Part shown: piece after piece, positions 23,442-34,193 of the stretch | How the letters are laid out: every line of letters starts with the position of its first letter | Position numbering within the stretch: position 1 is the first letter of the stretch | NCBI RefSeq assembly: GCF_013626205.1 | Contig: NZ_QHJE01000001.1 | Span: 2,026,501-2,090,500 of the forward strand | Direction: 5' to 3' | DNA: 64,000 nucleotides | Origin: Hyphomicrobium methylovorum | GTDB lineage: Bacteria; Pseudomonadota; Alphaproteobacteria; Rhizobiales; Hyphomicrobiaceae | The notes under the pieces: model-generated | What the model was told of the DNA's origin: nothing | The model's input: only the letters and a program-made list of their open reading frames with translations | Database searches by the model: none | Program-made: the position numbers and the translations under genes

Positions 23442-24863
23442 ATGCAAAACCTCTGGACCTCACCGGAACTCTCTCAGGCGCTGGGAACGGCTTCGTCCCG
23501 CGAGGCGACCGATGTTTCGGTTTCTGGCGTTTCCATCGATACGCGCACGCTGGCAGGCGGTGATCTGTTCGTCGCGCTCAAAGATCTGCGTGACGGGCAT
23601 GAATTCGTGACGTCTGCCTTCAAGGCCGGGGCGAGCGCGGCGCTTGTTTCAGACGCCTATGCGAAGCAGGCGGGAGACGGGCCGCTTTTTCGCGTGCCGG
23701 ATGTGCTGAAGGGACTCGAAGCCCTCGGCGTTGCCGCGCGAGTGCGTCTTGCGGGCGAAGCGCGCGTGGTCGCTGTCACCGGGAGCGCTGGTAAGACCGG
23801 CACCAAAGAAATGTTGCGCGCTTGCTTCTCGATACTGGGCCCGACGCACGCATCAGAGAAATCCTACAACAATCATTGGGGTGTGCCGCTGACGCTTGCG
23901 CGGATGCCTCGCGATACGCGCTTCGCCGTATTCGAAATCGGAATGAACCACGCCGGTGAGATTCGGCCATTGACGGCGATGGTGCGTCCGCATGCGGCGA
24001 TCGTTACGACCGTAGAAGCGGTGCACCTCGAACACTTTTCGTCGGTCGAGGGTATTGCCGATGCAAAGGGCGAGATTTTCGAGGGGATTGTTCCGGGCGG
24101 CGCGGCGATCATCAAGCACGACAATCCGTTTCGCGAGCGTCTTGTAGGCATTGCCAAGAACTGCGGCGCGCGCTCCGTTACCTTCGGATTTGGGGCGGAT
24201 GCGGATGTTCGTGGCGAGGATCTGACGTTGAGCGATGCCGGAACGACGATGACCGTTTCGACGAGCGGGCGGCGGCTTCGCGTTACGCTCGGGATGCCGG
24301 GGCGGCATATCGCGGAAAACGCTCTTGCGGTCGTCGCGGCGCTTGATGCCGTCGGTGCGGACATTGAGCGCGCAATTGCTGCCCTTGCCGAGTTGAAACC
24401 GCCGGTCGGTCGCGGCGAACGAACGATTCTGGCGGTTCGGGGCGAGGAAGCGCTTCTGATCGATGAGAGCTACAACGCGAATCCGGCGTCGATGCGGGCG
24501 GCTCTTGCGACCCTCGCAGCGCAGCCGAGGGACAAATTTGCCCGCCGGATCGGGGTGTTGGGCGACATGCTGGAACTCGGACCGGATGCGGCCGAGCTGC
24601 ACCGGAGCCTAAAGGACGCTGTGGAGGAGGCGGGTATCGATTTGATATTTGCCTGCGGCGTCCACATGAAGGGCCTTTATGATGCCTTACCCGAGTCCAA
24701 GAAGGGCGGGTACGGTTTAACGCCCGGCATTCTCACGGAGGGACTGCTCGAGATTTTGCGACCTGGCGATGTCGTGATGGTCAAGGCGTCGAACGGGACA
24801 CGGCTCGGTGAGGTCGTCTCTGGCCTCAAATCTCATTTTTCGCGACGCGGGTCCGCCGCCTAA
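23442..24863 (+). CDS. murF: UDP-MurNAc-tripeptide:D-alanyl-D-alanine ligase MurF
   Basis: MurF completes the UDP-MurNAc-pentapeptide by adding D-Ala-D-Ala. The 473-residue ligase has VSIDTRTLAGGDLFVAL in the N-terminal uridine-binding domain, the ATP loop VTGSAGKTGTKEML (about residues 110-123), NNHWGVPLTLAR, EIGMNHAGEI and DESYNANPASMRAAL (about 341-355), the standard MurF pattern. It lies 11 bases after murE and 35 before mraY. Confidence 0.96.
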   Translation: MQNLWTSPELSQALGTASSREATDVSVSGVSIDTRTLAGGDLFVALKDLRDGHEFVTSAFKAGASAALVSDAYAKQAGDGPLFRVPDVLKGLEALGVAARVRLAGEARVVAVTGSAGKTGTKEMLRACFSILGPTHASEKSYNNHWGVPLTLARMPRDTRFAVFEIGMNHAGEIRPLTAMVRPHAAIVTTVEAVHLEHFSSVEGIADAKGEIFEGIVPGGAAIIKHDNPFRERLVGIAKNCGARSVTFGFGADADVRGEDLTLSDAGTTMTVSTSGRRLRVTLGMPGRHIAENALAVVAALDAVGADIERAIAALAELKPPVGRGERTILAVRGEEALLIDESYNANPASMRAALATLAAQPRDKFARRIGVLGDMLELGPDAAELHRSLKDAVEEAGIDLIFACGVHMKGLYDALPESKKGGYGLTPGILTEGLLEILRPGDVVMVKASNGTRLGEVVSGLKSHFSRRGSAA

Positions 24864-24898
24864 GCGATGGCGGCATTTACGGGGGAACTTGATCCTGC

Positions 24899-25981
24899 AT
24901 GCTCTATGAGCTCGTAAACTTCAGCGACCAGATCAGCGCGCTGAACGTTTTTCGCTACATCACCTTCCGTACAGGCGGCGCGATCTTCACGGCTCTGCTG
25001 TTTGTGATGATGTTCGGGCCGGCGATTATCGATCTTCTGCGCGTGAAGCAGGGGAAGGGCCAGCCGATCCGCTCTGACGGTCCGCAGACGCATCTTCTGA
25101 AGCGCGGCACGCCGACGATGGGCGGTCTGATGATCCTCGCGGGGGTCACGGTTTCGACGCTGCTTTGGGGGCAGCTTTCCAACGGCTACATTTGGGTCGT
25201 GCTGGGCGTTGCCATTTCTTATGGGGCGATCGGCTTCTATGACGATTTTCTGAAGGTGACGAAGCGTTCGAGCGACGGCTTCTCGAGCAGATCGCGATTT
25301 CTGCTGGAGGTTCTGGTCGCGGCGATTGCCGGTTACATGCTGATGAAACTTGGGCCGAACGGGCTCAACACCGTGCTGACGCTGCCGTTCTTCAAGGATC
25401 TTGTGATCGACCTCGGGCCGTTCTTCATTTTGCTCGCGGTGCTGGTGATCGCGGGTGCGGGCAACGCGGTCAATCTTACGGACGGCCTTGATGGGCTTGC
25501 CATTGTGCCGGTGATGATCGCCGCGGCGACGTTCGGTGTGATTGCGTATCTCTCGGGCAACGCCAAGTTTGCCGGGTATCTCCAGATCCATCACGTTCCG
25601 GGCACGGGTGAGCTGGCCGTTATTTGCGGCGCTCTGATCGGTGCAGGGCTCGGGTTCCTCTGGTTCAATGCGCCTCCGGCGATGATTTTTATGGGGGACA
25701 CCGGGTCTCTGGCCCTCGGCGGCACGCTTGGCGCTATCGCGGTGGCGATCAAGCATGAAATCGTGCTGGCCGTCGTCGGCGGACTATTCGTGCTGGAGAC
25801 GCTATCGGTCGTCATACAGGTGCTGTCGTTCAAGTGGACCGGCAAGCGCGTGTTCAAGATGGCGCCGCTGCATCACCATTACGAGCAGAAGGGGTGGAAG
25901 GAATCGACCGTTGTTATTCGCTTCTGGATTATCGCGGTGATTTTGGCACTCGTCGGACTTTCAACGCTGAAGTTGCGTTAG
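24899..25981 (+). CDS. mraY: Phospho-N-acetylmuramoyl-pentapeptide transferase MraY
   Basis: MraY transfers phospho-MurNAc-pentapeptide to undecaprenyl phosphate, giving lipid I at the inner membrane. The 360-residue protein has about ten membrane helices and the catalytic motifs [11 protein letters not shown] (Asp-Asp, about residues 112-122), [10 protein letters not shown] (about 193-202) and [12 protein letters not shown] near the C-terminus. Length equals the E. coli enzyme. It begins 35 bases after murF. Confidence 0.97.
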   Translation: MLYELVNFSDQISALNVFRYITFRTGGAIFTALLFVMMFGPAIIDLLRVKQGKGQPIRSDGPQTHLLKRGTPTMGGLMILAGVTVSTLLWGQLSNGYIWVVLGVAISYGAIGFYDDFLKVTKRSSDGFSSRSRFLLEVLVAAIAGYMLMKLGPNGLNTVLTLPFFKDLVIDLGPFFILLAVLVIAGAGNAVNLTDGLDGLAIVPVMIAAATFGVIAYLSGNAKFAGYLQIHHVPGTGELAVICGALIGAGLGFLWFNAPPAMIFMGDTGSLALGGTLGAIAVAIKHEIVLAVVGGLFVLETLSVVIQVLSFKWTGKRVFKMAPLHHHYEQKGWKESTVVIRFWIIAVILALVGLSTLKLR

Positions 25982-26021
25982 GTCGCGGCCAAATCATGCG
26001 GGATGCGTTAGATTTCGGCCG

Positions 26022-27440
26022 ATGATTCGCGCAACAACATTCAATGGTCAGACGGTAGCGGTTTTCGGTCTCGGATCCTCCGGGATCGCGGCGGCGAAGG
26101 CGCTTGTCGAAGGCGGTGCCCACGTCGAGGCATGGGACGACGGAGCGGCGGGACGGGAAGCCGCCATTCGCGCCGGTGTTCCGGTTCTTGATTTGCGTGC
26201 CGCCGACTGGTCGCGGTTTTCTGCGCTCGTATTGGCGCCGGGCGTGCCGCTGACGCATCCTGTTCCGCATTGGACGGTGGAGAAGGCGCGCGCCCACGGT
26301 GTCGAGATCATCGGCGATATCGAGATCTTCGCGCGTGAACGGGCAGCGCGGGCGGGGTCCGCTCCCTTCATTGCGGTAACGGGCACGAACGGGAAGTCGA
26401 CGACGTCAGCGTTGATTGGGCACATTCTCGCGTTCTCGGGGCGTGATGTGCAACTTGGCGGCAACATCGGCCGCGCGATTTTGACTCTCGATGAGCCGCA
26501 GAGAACGCGCTTCTACGTCGTCGAGATGTCGTCGTTTCAAATCGATCTGACGCCGACGCTTTCGCCGACCGTCGGCGTGATGCTGAACGTGACGCCGGAT
26601 CATCTCGACCGCCACGGTACGATCGATCGCTATGCCGCCATTAAGGAGCGCATCGTTGAAGGCGCGGAGGTTGCGGCGGTTGGGATCGATGATTCCTTTA
26701 CGCTTGAAATGCTGAAGCGGCGCATCGAACGCGGCGCGGCAATTGCTTTCAGCGCAGAGAAATCCATCGCGCCTGGGTATAGCATTCTTGATGGCACCAT
26801 CGTGTGCAGCAACCGCGAGGGGCTTGCCGTTAAGCTTGGTGCGCTCGACGGTATTGCGACGCTCCGTGGGAAACACAATGCGCAGAACGCGCTCGCCGCC
26901 GTTGCCGCTGTTCGCGAATGTCTGAACTGGATCGGTGAATCGAGCGATCTCGATTGGCAAGGTGCGCTTTCATCGTTTCCGGGATTGCCGCATCGGATGG
27001 AAGAGATTGGCCGCGCTGGCAATGCGGTGTTCATCAACGATAGCAAGGCGACGAACGCGGATTCGACCGAGAAGGCGCTGCTGTCTTTTCCGAAGAACGT
27101 GTTTTGGATCGCAGGCGGTCGTGCGAAGGCGGGTGGGATCGAACCGCTTGCGCCGTACTTCGGCGGTATCACGAAGGCTTATTTGATCGGTGAATCGGCT
27201 GAGGATTTTGCGGCGACGCTTGAGGGCAAGGTTCCGTTTGAAATGAGCGGAACGCTCGACGCGGCACTCACCGCCGCGACGCGCGACGCGAGCGAGATCG
27301 GCGATACCAAGTCGATCGTGCTGCTGTCTCCCGCGTGCGCGAGCTACGATCAGTTCAAGAATTTCGAAGCGCGTGGTGACAGTTTCCGTTCGCTGGTCGC
27401 CGCTTTGCCCGGCATCGTCATGCGGCGGGCCGCGCCATGA
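26022..27440 (+). CDS. murD: UDP-N-acetylmuramoyl-L-alanine:D-glutamate ligase MurD
   Basis: MurD adds D-glutamate to UDP-MurNAc-L-Ala. The 472-residue protein has an N-terminal Rossmann-like domain (VAVFGLGSSGIAAAKAL), the ATP loop VTGTNGKSTTSALI (about residues 119-132), GGNIGRAIL, NVTPDHLDRH, NDSKATNADS (about 341-350) and AGGRAKAGG. The stop overlaps the ftsW start (ATGA, 27437-27440), so translation of the two is probably coupled. Confidence 0.96.
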   Translation: MIRATTFNGQTVAVFGLGSSGIAAAKALVEGGAHVEAWDDGAAGREAAIRAGVPVLDLRAADWSRFSALVLAPGVPLTHPVPHWTVEKARAHGVEIIGDIEIFARERAARAGSAPFIAVTGTNGKSTTSALIGHILAFSGRDVQLGGNIGRAILTLDEPQRTRFYVVEMSSFQIDLTPTLSPTVGVMLNVTPDHLDRHGTIDRYAAIKERIVEGAEVAAVGIDDSFTLEMLKRRIERGAAIAFSAEKSIAPGYSILDGTIVCSNREGLAVKLGALDGIATLRGKHNAQNALAAVAAVRECLNWIGESSDLDWQGALSSFPGLPHRMEEIGRAGNAVFINDSKATNADSTEKALLSFPKNVFWIAGGRAKAGGIEPLAPYFGGITKAYLIGESAEDFAATLEGKVPFEMSGTLDAALTAATRDASEIGDTKSIVLLSPACASYDQFKNFEARGDSFRSLVAALPGIVMRRAAP

Positions 27441-28615
27441 AGATGTCGCGCGCAGACCGCAGCCTGCTGTCTGATTGGTCGTTCACCATCGATCGCGGGC
27501 TTTTGACTGCGCTTCTCTCGTTGATTGCCATCGGCGTAGTGCTGTCGTTCGCGGCATCGCCTGCTGTTGCGATTAAAAAAGGTTTGCCGACGTTTTACTT
27601 CGTCGAACGGCACGTTGTGTTTGCTGCACTGGGCGCCATTTTGATGCTCGGGCTATCCTTGCTGTCGCCGATCGGCGTGCGCAGGCTGTCCGCCGGTTTG
27701 CTTATTCTCGCGCTTGCGGGGATGGGGCTCGTGCTTTTTTCCGGTACGGAGATCAACGGCGCGCAGAGATGGTTGAACTTCGGGGGATACTCGATCCAGC
27801 CGTCGGAGTTTGCCAAGCCCGCGTTCATCGTCGTCATGGCGTGGTTGTTCGCTGAAGCTGCACGGCGCAGCGACATGCCGGCATTGCCGCTGGCGCTCCT
27901 CTTATGGGCGGCCTTCGCGGGGTTGCTGGTGGCGCAGCCAGACGTTGGGCAGACCGTTCTCGTCAGCACAACAGCAGGACTGCTGTATCTTTTGGCGGGC
28001 CTTCCGCTGATCGGTGCGGCGATCCTGGTGGCGATCGGGGGCGGCGGGTTTTGGCTGGCCTACATGAATTTCGGTCATGTGCAGTCGAGGCTTGAGAAAT
28101 TCTTCAGCGCGGCGCCGTTCGAGAACTATCAGGTCGGGCGCGCGATGCAGTCGTTCTCCGAAGGCGGGTTGTTCGGCCGCGGTCCAGGCGAGGGTACGAT
28201 CAAGTCCGTACTGCCGGACGCTCATACCGACTATATCTTCGCGGTGATCGGCGAAGAATACGGCGTCATCGCTTGTGTTGCGCTGCTGATGGTCTTTGCA
28301 TTCATCGTCATCAGGTCTTTGAAGCGCGCGGCTGATGAACCAAATGCTGCGGATCGGCTGGCGGTGCAGGGCTTAGCGCTGCTGCTTGGTTTGCAATCCC
28401 TCATCAATATGGGTGTGAACATTGGCTTGCTACCGCCGAAGGGTATGACGCTGCCGTTCATTTCCGCGGGCGGATCGTCGATGCTGGCGCTGGCGATTAC
28501 GGCGGGTATGCTGATGGCGTTGACACGCAGACGGCCAGATCCGACACGCCTGAAGAAACCGAAAATGGTGGCCATAGACGAACCGCAGTTCGGCAGCCCC
28601 AATCCATCGACATGA
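27437..28615 (+). CDS. ftsW: Septal peptidoglycan glycosyltransferase FtsW
   Basis: FtsW is a SEDS-family glycosyltransferase that polymerises lipid II at the septum with FtsI. The 392-residue protein has about ten membrane helices. Family motifs include NGAQRWLNFGGYSIQPSEFAK (from about residue 106, given here to its first 20 residues), PDVGQTVL with the catalytic Asp, HTDYIFAVIGEE and a terminal PFISAGGSSMLALAI. It overlaps murD by four bases and precedes murG by 10 bases. Confidence 0.96.
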   Translation: MKMSRADRSLLSDWSFTIDRGLLTALLSLIAIGVVLSFAASPAVAIKKGLPTFYFVERHVVFAALGAILMLGLSLLSPIGVRRLSAGLLILALAGMGLVLFSGTEINGAQRWLNFGGYSIQPSEFAKPAFIVVMAWLFAEAARRSDMPALPLALLLWAAFAGLLVAQPDVGQTVLVSTTAGLLYLLAGLPLIGAAILVAIGGGGFWLAYMNFGHVQSRLEKFFSAAPFENYQVGRAMQSFSEGGLFGRGPGEGTIKSVLPDAHTDYIFAVIGEEYGVIACVALLMVFAFIVIRSLKRAADEPNAADRLAVQGLALLLGLQSLINMGVNIGLLPPKGMTLPFISAGGSSMLALAITAGMLMALTRRRPDPTRLKKPKMVAIDEPQFGSPNPST

Positions 28616-28625
28616 GCAGACATCC

Positions 28626-29753
28626 ATGAGTGGCGTGCGATCAATCGTTCTGGCGGCAGGTGGAACGGGGGGACATCTTTTTCCGGCGTTCGCACTCGCC
28701 GAAGAGCTTGTGCGGCGAGGGATCGCGATCGACCTCATGACCGATACGCGCGGCGACCGCTACGGCACGAGTTTTCCCGCGCGTTCGATCTACCGGATTC
28801 CTTCCGCAACGCTTGCGTCTCGTTCGCCAGCGGACATTGCAAAAACGACGTTTGCACTGGCGAGCGGTGTCAAACGCGCGTTCGAGGTTTTGAAGGACGT
28901 GCGTCCGAGTGCTGTGATCGGGTTTGGTGGCTACCCGACATATCCGCCACTCGTAGCGGCGCGCTTGCGCGGCATTCCGACAGCGATCCATGAGCAGAAC
29001 GCCGTGCTCGGGCGCGCGAACAAGATGTTGGCGCGCCGCGTTACGGCTGTCGCGACATCATTTGAGAAGACGAAGTATCTGGAACGACGATTGGCCGAGA
29101 AGGCCGTGTTGACGGGTAATCCTGTTCGCAAGGTCGTTCTCGATGCAGCAGCGCGCCGATATGAAGAGGCGACGATCGATGGCGACATTCGCTTATTGAT
29201 ATTCGGTGGCAGCCAGGGCGCGCGCTTCTTCTCGGATACGATGCCGCTGACGTTGTTCGCGTTATCCGACGATGTGCGTAAGCGGTTGCGGGTGGTGCAG
29301 CAGGCGCGCGAGGAAGACATCGATCGTGTGCGTGAAGCTTACGCCGAGGCCGGAATCAACGCGAACGTTGCACCGTTCTTTTCGGACCTTCCGGCGCGGA
29401 TAGCAGAGGCGCATCTCGTTATCGCGCGGGCTGGCGCCTCAACGGTTGCGGAACTTACGGTCATCGGGCGTCCGTCGATTTTGGTGCCATTGCCGCATGC
29501 GCTCGACAACGATCAGCTCAACAATGCGCAGCGCCTTGCCGAATCGGGCGGTGCATGGTGCATCGAACAGCGCTCGCTGTCGCCAGAACGGCTTGCGGAC
29601 CACTTGCAAAGGCTTTTGGCGGAGCCCGGTGCCCTTGCGGACGCGGCCCGAGCGGCTAAAAACGCTGGGCGCCCGGAGGCGGTTCGTAATTTGGCCGACT
29701 TCGCATTGGCATTGGCAGATCGGCGCCGTCCGGATGTGGCGCGCGCCGGATGA
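28626..29753 (+). CDS. murG: Lipid II synthase MurG (GT28 glycosyltransferase)
   Basis: MurG transfers GlcNAc from UDP-GlcNAc onto lipid I on the cytoplasmic membrane face. The 375-residue protein starts with AAGGTGGHLFPAFALA (glycine-rich acceptor loop, about residues 10-25), then GFGGYPTYPPLVAA, HEQNAVLGRANK, the second G-loop FGGSQGARFFSD and ARAGASTVAEL with PLPHALDNDQLNNA that contacts the nucleotide sugar. All are typical. A 58-base gap precedes murC. Confidence 0.96.
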   Translation: MSGVRSIVLAAGGTGGHLFPAFALAEELVRRGIAIDLMTDTRGDRYGTSFPARSIYRIPSATLASRSPADIAKTTFALASGVKRAFEVLKDVRPSAVIGFGGYPTYPPLVAARLRGIPTAIHEQNAVLGRANKMLARRVTAVATSFEKTKYLERRLAEKAVLTGNPVRKVVLDAAARRYEEATIDGDIRLLIFGGSQGARFFSDTMPLTLFALSDDVRKRLRVVQQAREEDIDRVREAYAEAGINANVAPFFSDLPARIAEAHLVIARAGASTVAELTVIGRPSILVPLPHALDNDQLNNAQRLAESGGAWCIEQRSLSPERLADHLQRLLAEPGALADAARAAKNAGRPEAVRNLADFALALADRRRPDVARAG

Positions 29754-29811
29754 CGCAAGCCAGCACATTTTTTCCGCCGACAGGCTGAAGCTCGACCGAG
29801 GATTTTGAGCC

Positions 29812-31248
29812 ATGCAAATGCCGCGTGAGATCGGGCCCTTCCATATCATCGGTATTGGCGGCATCGGCATGAGCGCCATTGCCGAGATCCTGGTGGCGAA
29901 GGGCTATACCGTTCAGGGGTCCGATCAAAAAGAGAGCGCGAACGTGCGGCGGCTGCGCTCGAAAGGTATTCGGGTGTTCGTTGGCCACGATCCCGTCAAC
30001 CTGATCGGCGCGCGCTATGTTGTGATTTCGACGGCGGTGAAGCCATTCAATCCGGAGCTGATCGCGGCGCGCCAGAAGGGCCTGACGATCATTCGGCGTG
30101 CAGAAATTCTTGCGGAATTGATGCGGCTTTACTCCACGGTTTCGGTGACCGGCACGCACGGCAAGACGACGACGACGTCGCTGCTGTCGCATATCTTCAC
30201 GGAAGCAGGCGAAGAGCCAACGGTGATCACCGGCGGCATCATCAACTCATGGGGATCGAACGCGCGGCTTGGACGCGGCAAGTGGATGATCGTCGAGGCG
30301 GATGAGAGCGATGGCACGTTCACGCGTCTGCCGACGGAAATCGGCATCGTTACGAACATCGATCCCGAGCATCTCGACTATTTCGGTTCGGTCGAAGCCA
30401 TGCACCGCGAGTACGAAGCCTTTCTGAAGAACATTCCGTTCTTCGGCTTGGCAGTTGTTTGCATCGATCATCCGGTGGTGCGGGAACTGGTCGAGCGATT
30501 GAATCTGAGAGCAGACGGACGGCGGCTTTTGACCTACGGGGAAAGCGCCGATGCCGATCTTGTTCTGAAAGGTATCCGCATCGAAGGAAATACGGCGGTT
30601 TTCGACGCGACGCTTACGGCTCTCGTCAAAGGCGGTGCGCGAAAGCTCGAAGGCTGGTCGGTGCCGCTGCCGGGCACGCACAATGCGCTCAACGCGCTTG
30701 CGGCGATTGCTGTCGCGACGCAAGCAGGCCTCGATGATGCGAAGATCAAGGCCGCGATGGCCGGATTTTCAGGTGTCAAACGGCGCTTCCAATTTACCGG
30801 CGAGTGGAACGGCGTCAGCATCTACGACGATTATGGGCATCACCCGGCGGAAATCGCGGCGGTGTTGTCGGCGGCACGTGGCGGCGCGAAGGGTAAGGTG
30901 ATCGCCGTCGTCGAACCGCATCGGTACACGCGCGTGCGCGATCTGTTCGATGATTTCGCCCGGTGCTTCAAAGATGCCGATCACGTCATCGTCGGCCCGC
31001 TCTACACGGCGGGCGAGGGGCCGATTGCGGGCGTGGACAACAGAACACTTGCGGAGCGCATCGGCACTCTTGGACGGCGCTCCGTCGAAGCGGTGGATGA
31101 TGCGATGGAAATCGTTCCGGCGATCGAACGCGTCGGCAAGCCCGGCGATATCGTGGTTTGCCTTGGCGCCGGATATTCGACCGAATGGGCGCACGCATTG
31201 CCGGATTGGCTGAATGATGGTGCGCGTCGCGCTGGGGGCGTTGCGTGA
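29812..31248 (+). CDS. murC: UDP-N-acetylmuramate:L-alanine ligase MurC
   Basis: MurC adds the first amino acid, L-alanine, to UDP-MurNAc. The 478-residue ligase has [17 protein letters not shown] at the N-terminus (UDP-binding), the ATP loop [15 protein letters not shown] (about residues 112-126), [19 protein letters not shown] and [10 protein letters not shown] (about 341-350). The stop codon overlaps the murB ATG (TGATG), so translation is probably coupled. Confidence 0.97.
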   Translation: MQMPREIGPFHIIGIGGIGMSAIAEILVAKGYTVQGSDQKESANVRRLRSKGIRVFVGHDPVNLIGARYVVISTAVKPFNPELIAARQKGLTIIRRAEILAELMRLYSTVSVTGTHGKTTTTSLLSHIFTEAGEEPTVITGGIINSWGSNARLGRGKWMIVEADESDGTFTRLPTEIGIVTNIDPEHLDYFGSVEAMHREYEAFLKNIPFFGLAVVCIDHPVVRELVERLNLRADGRRLLTYGESADADLVLKGIRIEGNTAVFDATLTALVKGGARKLEGWSVPLPGTHNALNALAAIAVATQAGLDDAKIKAAMAGFSGVKRRFQFTGEWNGVSIYDDYGHHPAEIAAVLSAARGGAKGKVIAVVEPHRYTRVRDLFDDFARCFKDADHVIVGPLYTAGEGPIAGVDNRTLAERIGTLGRRSVEAVDDAMEIVPAIERVGKPGDIVVCLGAGYSTEWAHALPDWLNDGARRAGGVA

Positions 31249-32228
31249 TGTTTGCAGATGTCACGAGCGACCTGCGCAGCGCAATGCCGGATCTTCGCGG
31301 GCGGCTGGCGGCGAATGCGTCGCTGGCCGACATCACGTGGTTCCGTGTCGGCGGTCCGGCGCAGGTTTTGTTTACGCCCGCCGATGAAGCGGATCTTGCT
31401 TACTTCATGGCAAGGCGGCCGCGCGACCTGCCGGTGCATGTGATTGGGCTCGGTTCGAACTTGCTTGTGCGTGATGGCGGCGTGCCCGGAATCGTCATTC
31501 GGCTTGGACGCGGGTTCAGTGAGATCCGCGTCGAGGATGGGCATCGGCTCAGTGCGGGAACGGCGGTGCCCGACGTGAAAGTTGCGCGCGCTGCGGCAGA
31601 TGCCGGTATTCGTGGCTTGGCGTTCTATCGCGGCATTCCGGGCTCGATCGGCGGAGCGCTGCGGATGAATGCGGGTGCTCACGGCCGTGAGACGAAGGAT
31701 TGCCTTGTTGGTGCGCGCGCGGTCGATCCCGATGGCAACGTGCATGTGCTGTCACTTGCCGACATGGAATTCACGTATCGCCATTCTGGAATTCCCGCGG
31801 ATTGGATTTTCACGGAGGCGACCTTCGCGGGTGAACCTGGAGATTCCGCCGAGATAGTGAAGGAAATGGACGAGGTCGCGGACTATCGCGAGAAGAACCA
31901 GCCGATCAAGGAGCGCACCGGAGGTTCAACATTCAAGAACCCGCCCGGTCACAGCGCCTGGAAGCTGGTCGACGCAGCTGGGTGCCGTGGATTGCGGGTC
32001 GGTGGAGCGAAGGTCTCCGAGATGCACTGCAATTTTCTGATCAACGACCAGCAGGCAACCGGCGAAGACGTCGAGACTCTTGGCGAGACGGTGCGCGCGC
32101 GCGTGAAGGCGTCGTCGGGCATTGAATTGAACTGGGAGATCATTCGTCTCGGTTCCGCAAAGCCCGGCCGGTTAACCGGCGAGGCGTTGGCGATTGCCGA
32201 CGCGACTACAGAATCTTCCCAAACTTGA
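31248..32228 (+). CDS. murB: UDP-N-acetylenolpyruvoylglucosamine reductase MurB
   Basis: MurB is the FAD enzyme that reduces UDP-GlcNAc-enolpyruvate to UDP-MurNAc. The 326-residue protein has [14 protein letters not shown] and [18 protein letters not shown] as FAD-binding signatures, and [21 protein letters not shown] near residue 220 with the catalytic serine of GGSTFKNP. This is the type II (shorter) form common in alphaproteobacteria. I prefer the ATG at 31248, one base inside the murC stop, over a GTG at 31245. Confidence 0.95.
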   Translation: MFADVTSDLRSAMPDLRGRLAANASLADITWFRVGGPAQVLFTPADEADLAYFMARRPRDLPVHVIGLGSNLLVRDGGVPGIVIRLGRGFSEIRVEDGHRLSAGTAVPDVKVARAAADAGIRGLAFYRGIPGSIGGALRMNAGAHGRETKDCLVGARAVDPDGNVHVLSLADMEFTYRHSGIPADWIFTEATFAGEPGDSAEIVKEMDEVADYREKNQPIKERTGGSTFKNPPGHSAWKLVDAAGCRGLRVGGAKVSEMHCNFLINDQQATGEDVETLGETVRARVKASSGIELNWEIIRLGSAKPGRLTGEALAIADATTESSQT

Positions 32229-32258
32229 ACCCTTTCGCGAAGCGAGGTCGAGGGCGCC

Positions 32259-33212
32259 ATGAATAAACTCGGTCCGGTGCCGAAGCGCACGCACGAACAC
32301 GTTGCCGTTCTGAAGGGCGGTCTTTCGGCGGAGCGCGAGGTGAGCCTCAGGTCGGGTGCCGCCGTTGCGGAGGCGCTTCGTGGCGAAGGCTACCGTGTTA
32401 CCGAGGTTGATGCTGACCGCAATCTTGCGATCCAGTTGCAGGAGTTGAAGCCCGATGTCGCGTTCAACGCGCTGCACGGCAAGTTCGGCGAAGACGGATG
32501 CGTTCAGGGCATCCTCGAACTTCTTGGGGTGCCCTACACGCACTCTGGCGTTCTGGCTTCCGCGCTGGCCATGCACAAGGAACGCGCCAAGGACGTAATG
32601 AAGCTGCAGGGCATTGCAGTCGCTGAAGCCAAGCTCGTGACGCGCGGTGAAGCGCTCGCGTCCCATGTTCTGCCGCCGCCCTATGTCGTGAAGCCCATCG
32701 CGGAGGGCTCGAGCTTTGGCGTCGTCATCGTGCCGCCGGATGCTGCCCAGCCACCGAATTCGATAGCTGCTTCTGCAACTCTCGATGAAGTCGTCATGGT
32801 CGAGCGCTATGTCGCCGGGCGCGAACTGACGTGCGCCGTACTTGGCGACTTTGTGACGGATGTCATCGAGATCGTGCCCTTAAGGGGACTCTCCTTCTAC
32901 GATTACGAGTCGAAGTACGGTCCTGGCGGCTCCAAACATGAGCTGCCTGCACAACTTTTACCCGATGTTTACCAGTCAGTCCGTTCCTTAACGTTAAGAG
33001 CTCATCAGGCTTTGGGCTGCCGTGGTGTGTCGCGTGCGGACTTCCGCTTCGACGATACGCCGGGTGGCAGCGGGGAGCTGATCTGTCTTGAGGTGAACAC
33101 CCAGCCGGGCATGACGGGAACTTCTCTCGTGCCAGAGCTGGCCGGATATGCGGGCTGGTCGTTTGGCGACCTTGTCCGCTGGATGGTCGAGGACGCGAGT
33201 TGCAACAGGTAG
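32259..33212 (+). CDS. ddl: D-alanine:D-alanine ligase
   Basis: Ddl makes the D-Ala-D-Ala used by MurF. The 317-residue ATP-grasp protein shows AVLKGGLSAEREVSLRSG at the N-terminus, NALHGKFGEDGCVQGILE, the omega-loop/nucleotide region KPIAEGSSFGVVIV and the metal-binding C-terminal EVNTQPGMTGTSLVPE. GAGG lies upstream of the ATG. It overlaps the presumed ftsQ TTG start by 13 bases. Confidence 0.96.
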   Translation: MNKLGPVPKRTHEHVAVLKGGLSAEREVSLRSGAAVAEALRGEGYRVTEVDADRNLAIQLQELKPDVAFNALHGKFGEDGCVQGILELLGVPYTHSGVLASALAMHKERAKDVMKLQGIAVAEAKLVTRGEALASHVLPPPYVVKPIAEGSSFGVVIVPPDAAQPPNSIAASATLDEVVMVERYVAGRELTCAVLGDFVTDVIEIVPLRGLSFYDYESKYGPGGSKHELPAQLLPDVYQSVRSLTLRAHQALGCRGVSRADFRFDDTPGGSGELICLEVNTQPGMTGTSLVPELAGYAGWSFGDLVRWMVEDASCNR

Positions 33213-34189
33213 CGGGCATCGAGCGGTGGTGGGGGCGAGCGCACAAAGCGCTAACGTCCGGAACCGCTCATGTTCGCACGTCTCCCGCGACCGGAAGCAC
33301 TCAAGGTGCGGTTCGCGGGCGTACTTCGGTTTCTCCTCAGAGCTTACGGGTTCCGCGCGGTGATCGGCGGCCGCCACGCCGTTCGCGGCGCTCGCTTCGG
33401 CGCTGGACGCGCGCGTTGATTGCATTCTCGGTCTGCGGTTCAGCGATCGGCGGTGCTTACTTCGCGCTGCCGCGTGATGCATTCAATCCGGCGGATGCAA
33501 TTCGGTTCGTGCAGGCACAGGCGACTGCGCTGGTCATTGCTGCGGGCTTCGGCATCGATCAGGTGAATCTCTCGGGACAGCGCTTCGCCGCCGATAGCGA
33601 CGTCTATGATGCTTTGGACCTCACCAACGTCAGGACGTTTGCAGCATTCGATTCGGACGCGGCGCTGAAACGCATCGAGCGTATTCCGTGGGTCGATACC
33701 GCGCAGATCACACGCGTTTATCCGAGCACACTCGACATCATCATCCGAGAGCGGACGCCGTCGTTCATCTGGACTCGCGGCAGTGACGCATACCTGGTCG
33801 ATGGCACCGGGCGCGTGCTGGGTCCGGTTCCGGTGGCGAGCAACTGGGCGTTGCCGCGCGTTGCGGGCGAAGGCGCGAAAAACGAAGCTGCATCGATGCT
33901 CGCCGCGATCAAGCGTTATCCCGCAATCGCGCGCCAGTATGCCTATGGCGAACGTATTGCAGAACGGCGTTGGCGCATCGTTCTTGCCAACGGTTCCGTT
34001 CTCGAACTTGCGGCCGACCGCGAAATCGAAGGACTGGAAGAGATCGCAAATACGAACGCGGTTTCAACGCTTCTCAAAGGAGACCCTATGGTCATCGATG
34101 TGCGGACGCCGGGTCGGATTGCTGTTCGGCCGGTGGACGTTGCGGTTGCCAGCAATAACGGCGGTTCGACGCCTTCACTTCATCGGTAA
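33200..34189 (+). CDS. ftsQ: Cell division protein FtsQ
   Basis: FtsQ is a bitopic divisome scaffold. The 329-residue product has an unusually long arginine-rich cytoplasmic tail of about 75 residues, a membrane helix (about residues 71-88, LIAFSVCGSAIGGAYFAL), a POTRA domain (VNLSGQRFAADSDVYDAL, then FDSDAALKRIERIPWVDTAQI with VYPSTLDIIIRERTP) and a FtsQ/DivIB C-terminal domain. The only start upstream of the membrane helix with reasonable position is TTG at 33200, inside the end of ddl; this is a guess and the true N-terminus needs confirmation. Four bases separate it from ftsA. Confidence 0.85.
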   Translation: MQQVAGIERWWGRAHKALTSGTAHVRTSPATGSTQGAVRGRTSVSPQSLRVPRGDRRPPRRSRRSLRRWTRALIAFSVCGSAIGGAYFALPRDAFNPADAIRFVQAQATALVIAAGFGIDQVNLSGQRFAADSDVYDALDLTNVRTFAAFDSDAALKRIERIPWVDTAQITRVYPSTLDIIIRERTPSFIWTRGSDAYLVDGTGRVLGPVPVASNWALPRVAGEGAKNEAASMLAAIKRYPAIARQYAYGERIAERRWRIVLANGSVLELAADREIEGLEEIANTNAVSTLLKGDPMVIDVRTPGRIAVRPVDVAVASNNGGSTPSLHR

Positions 34190-34193
34190 GCTC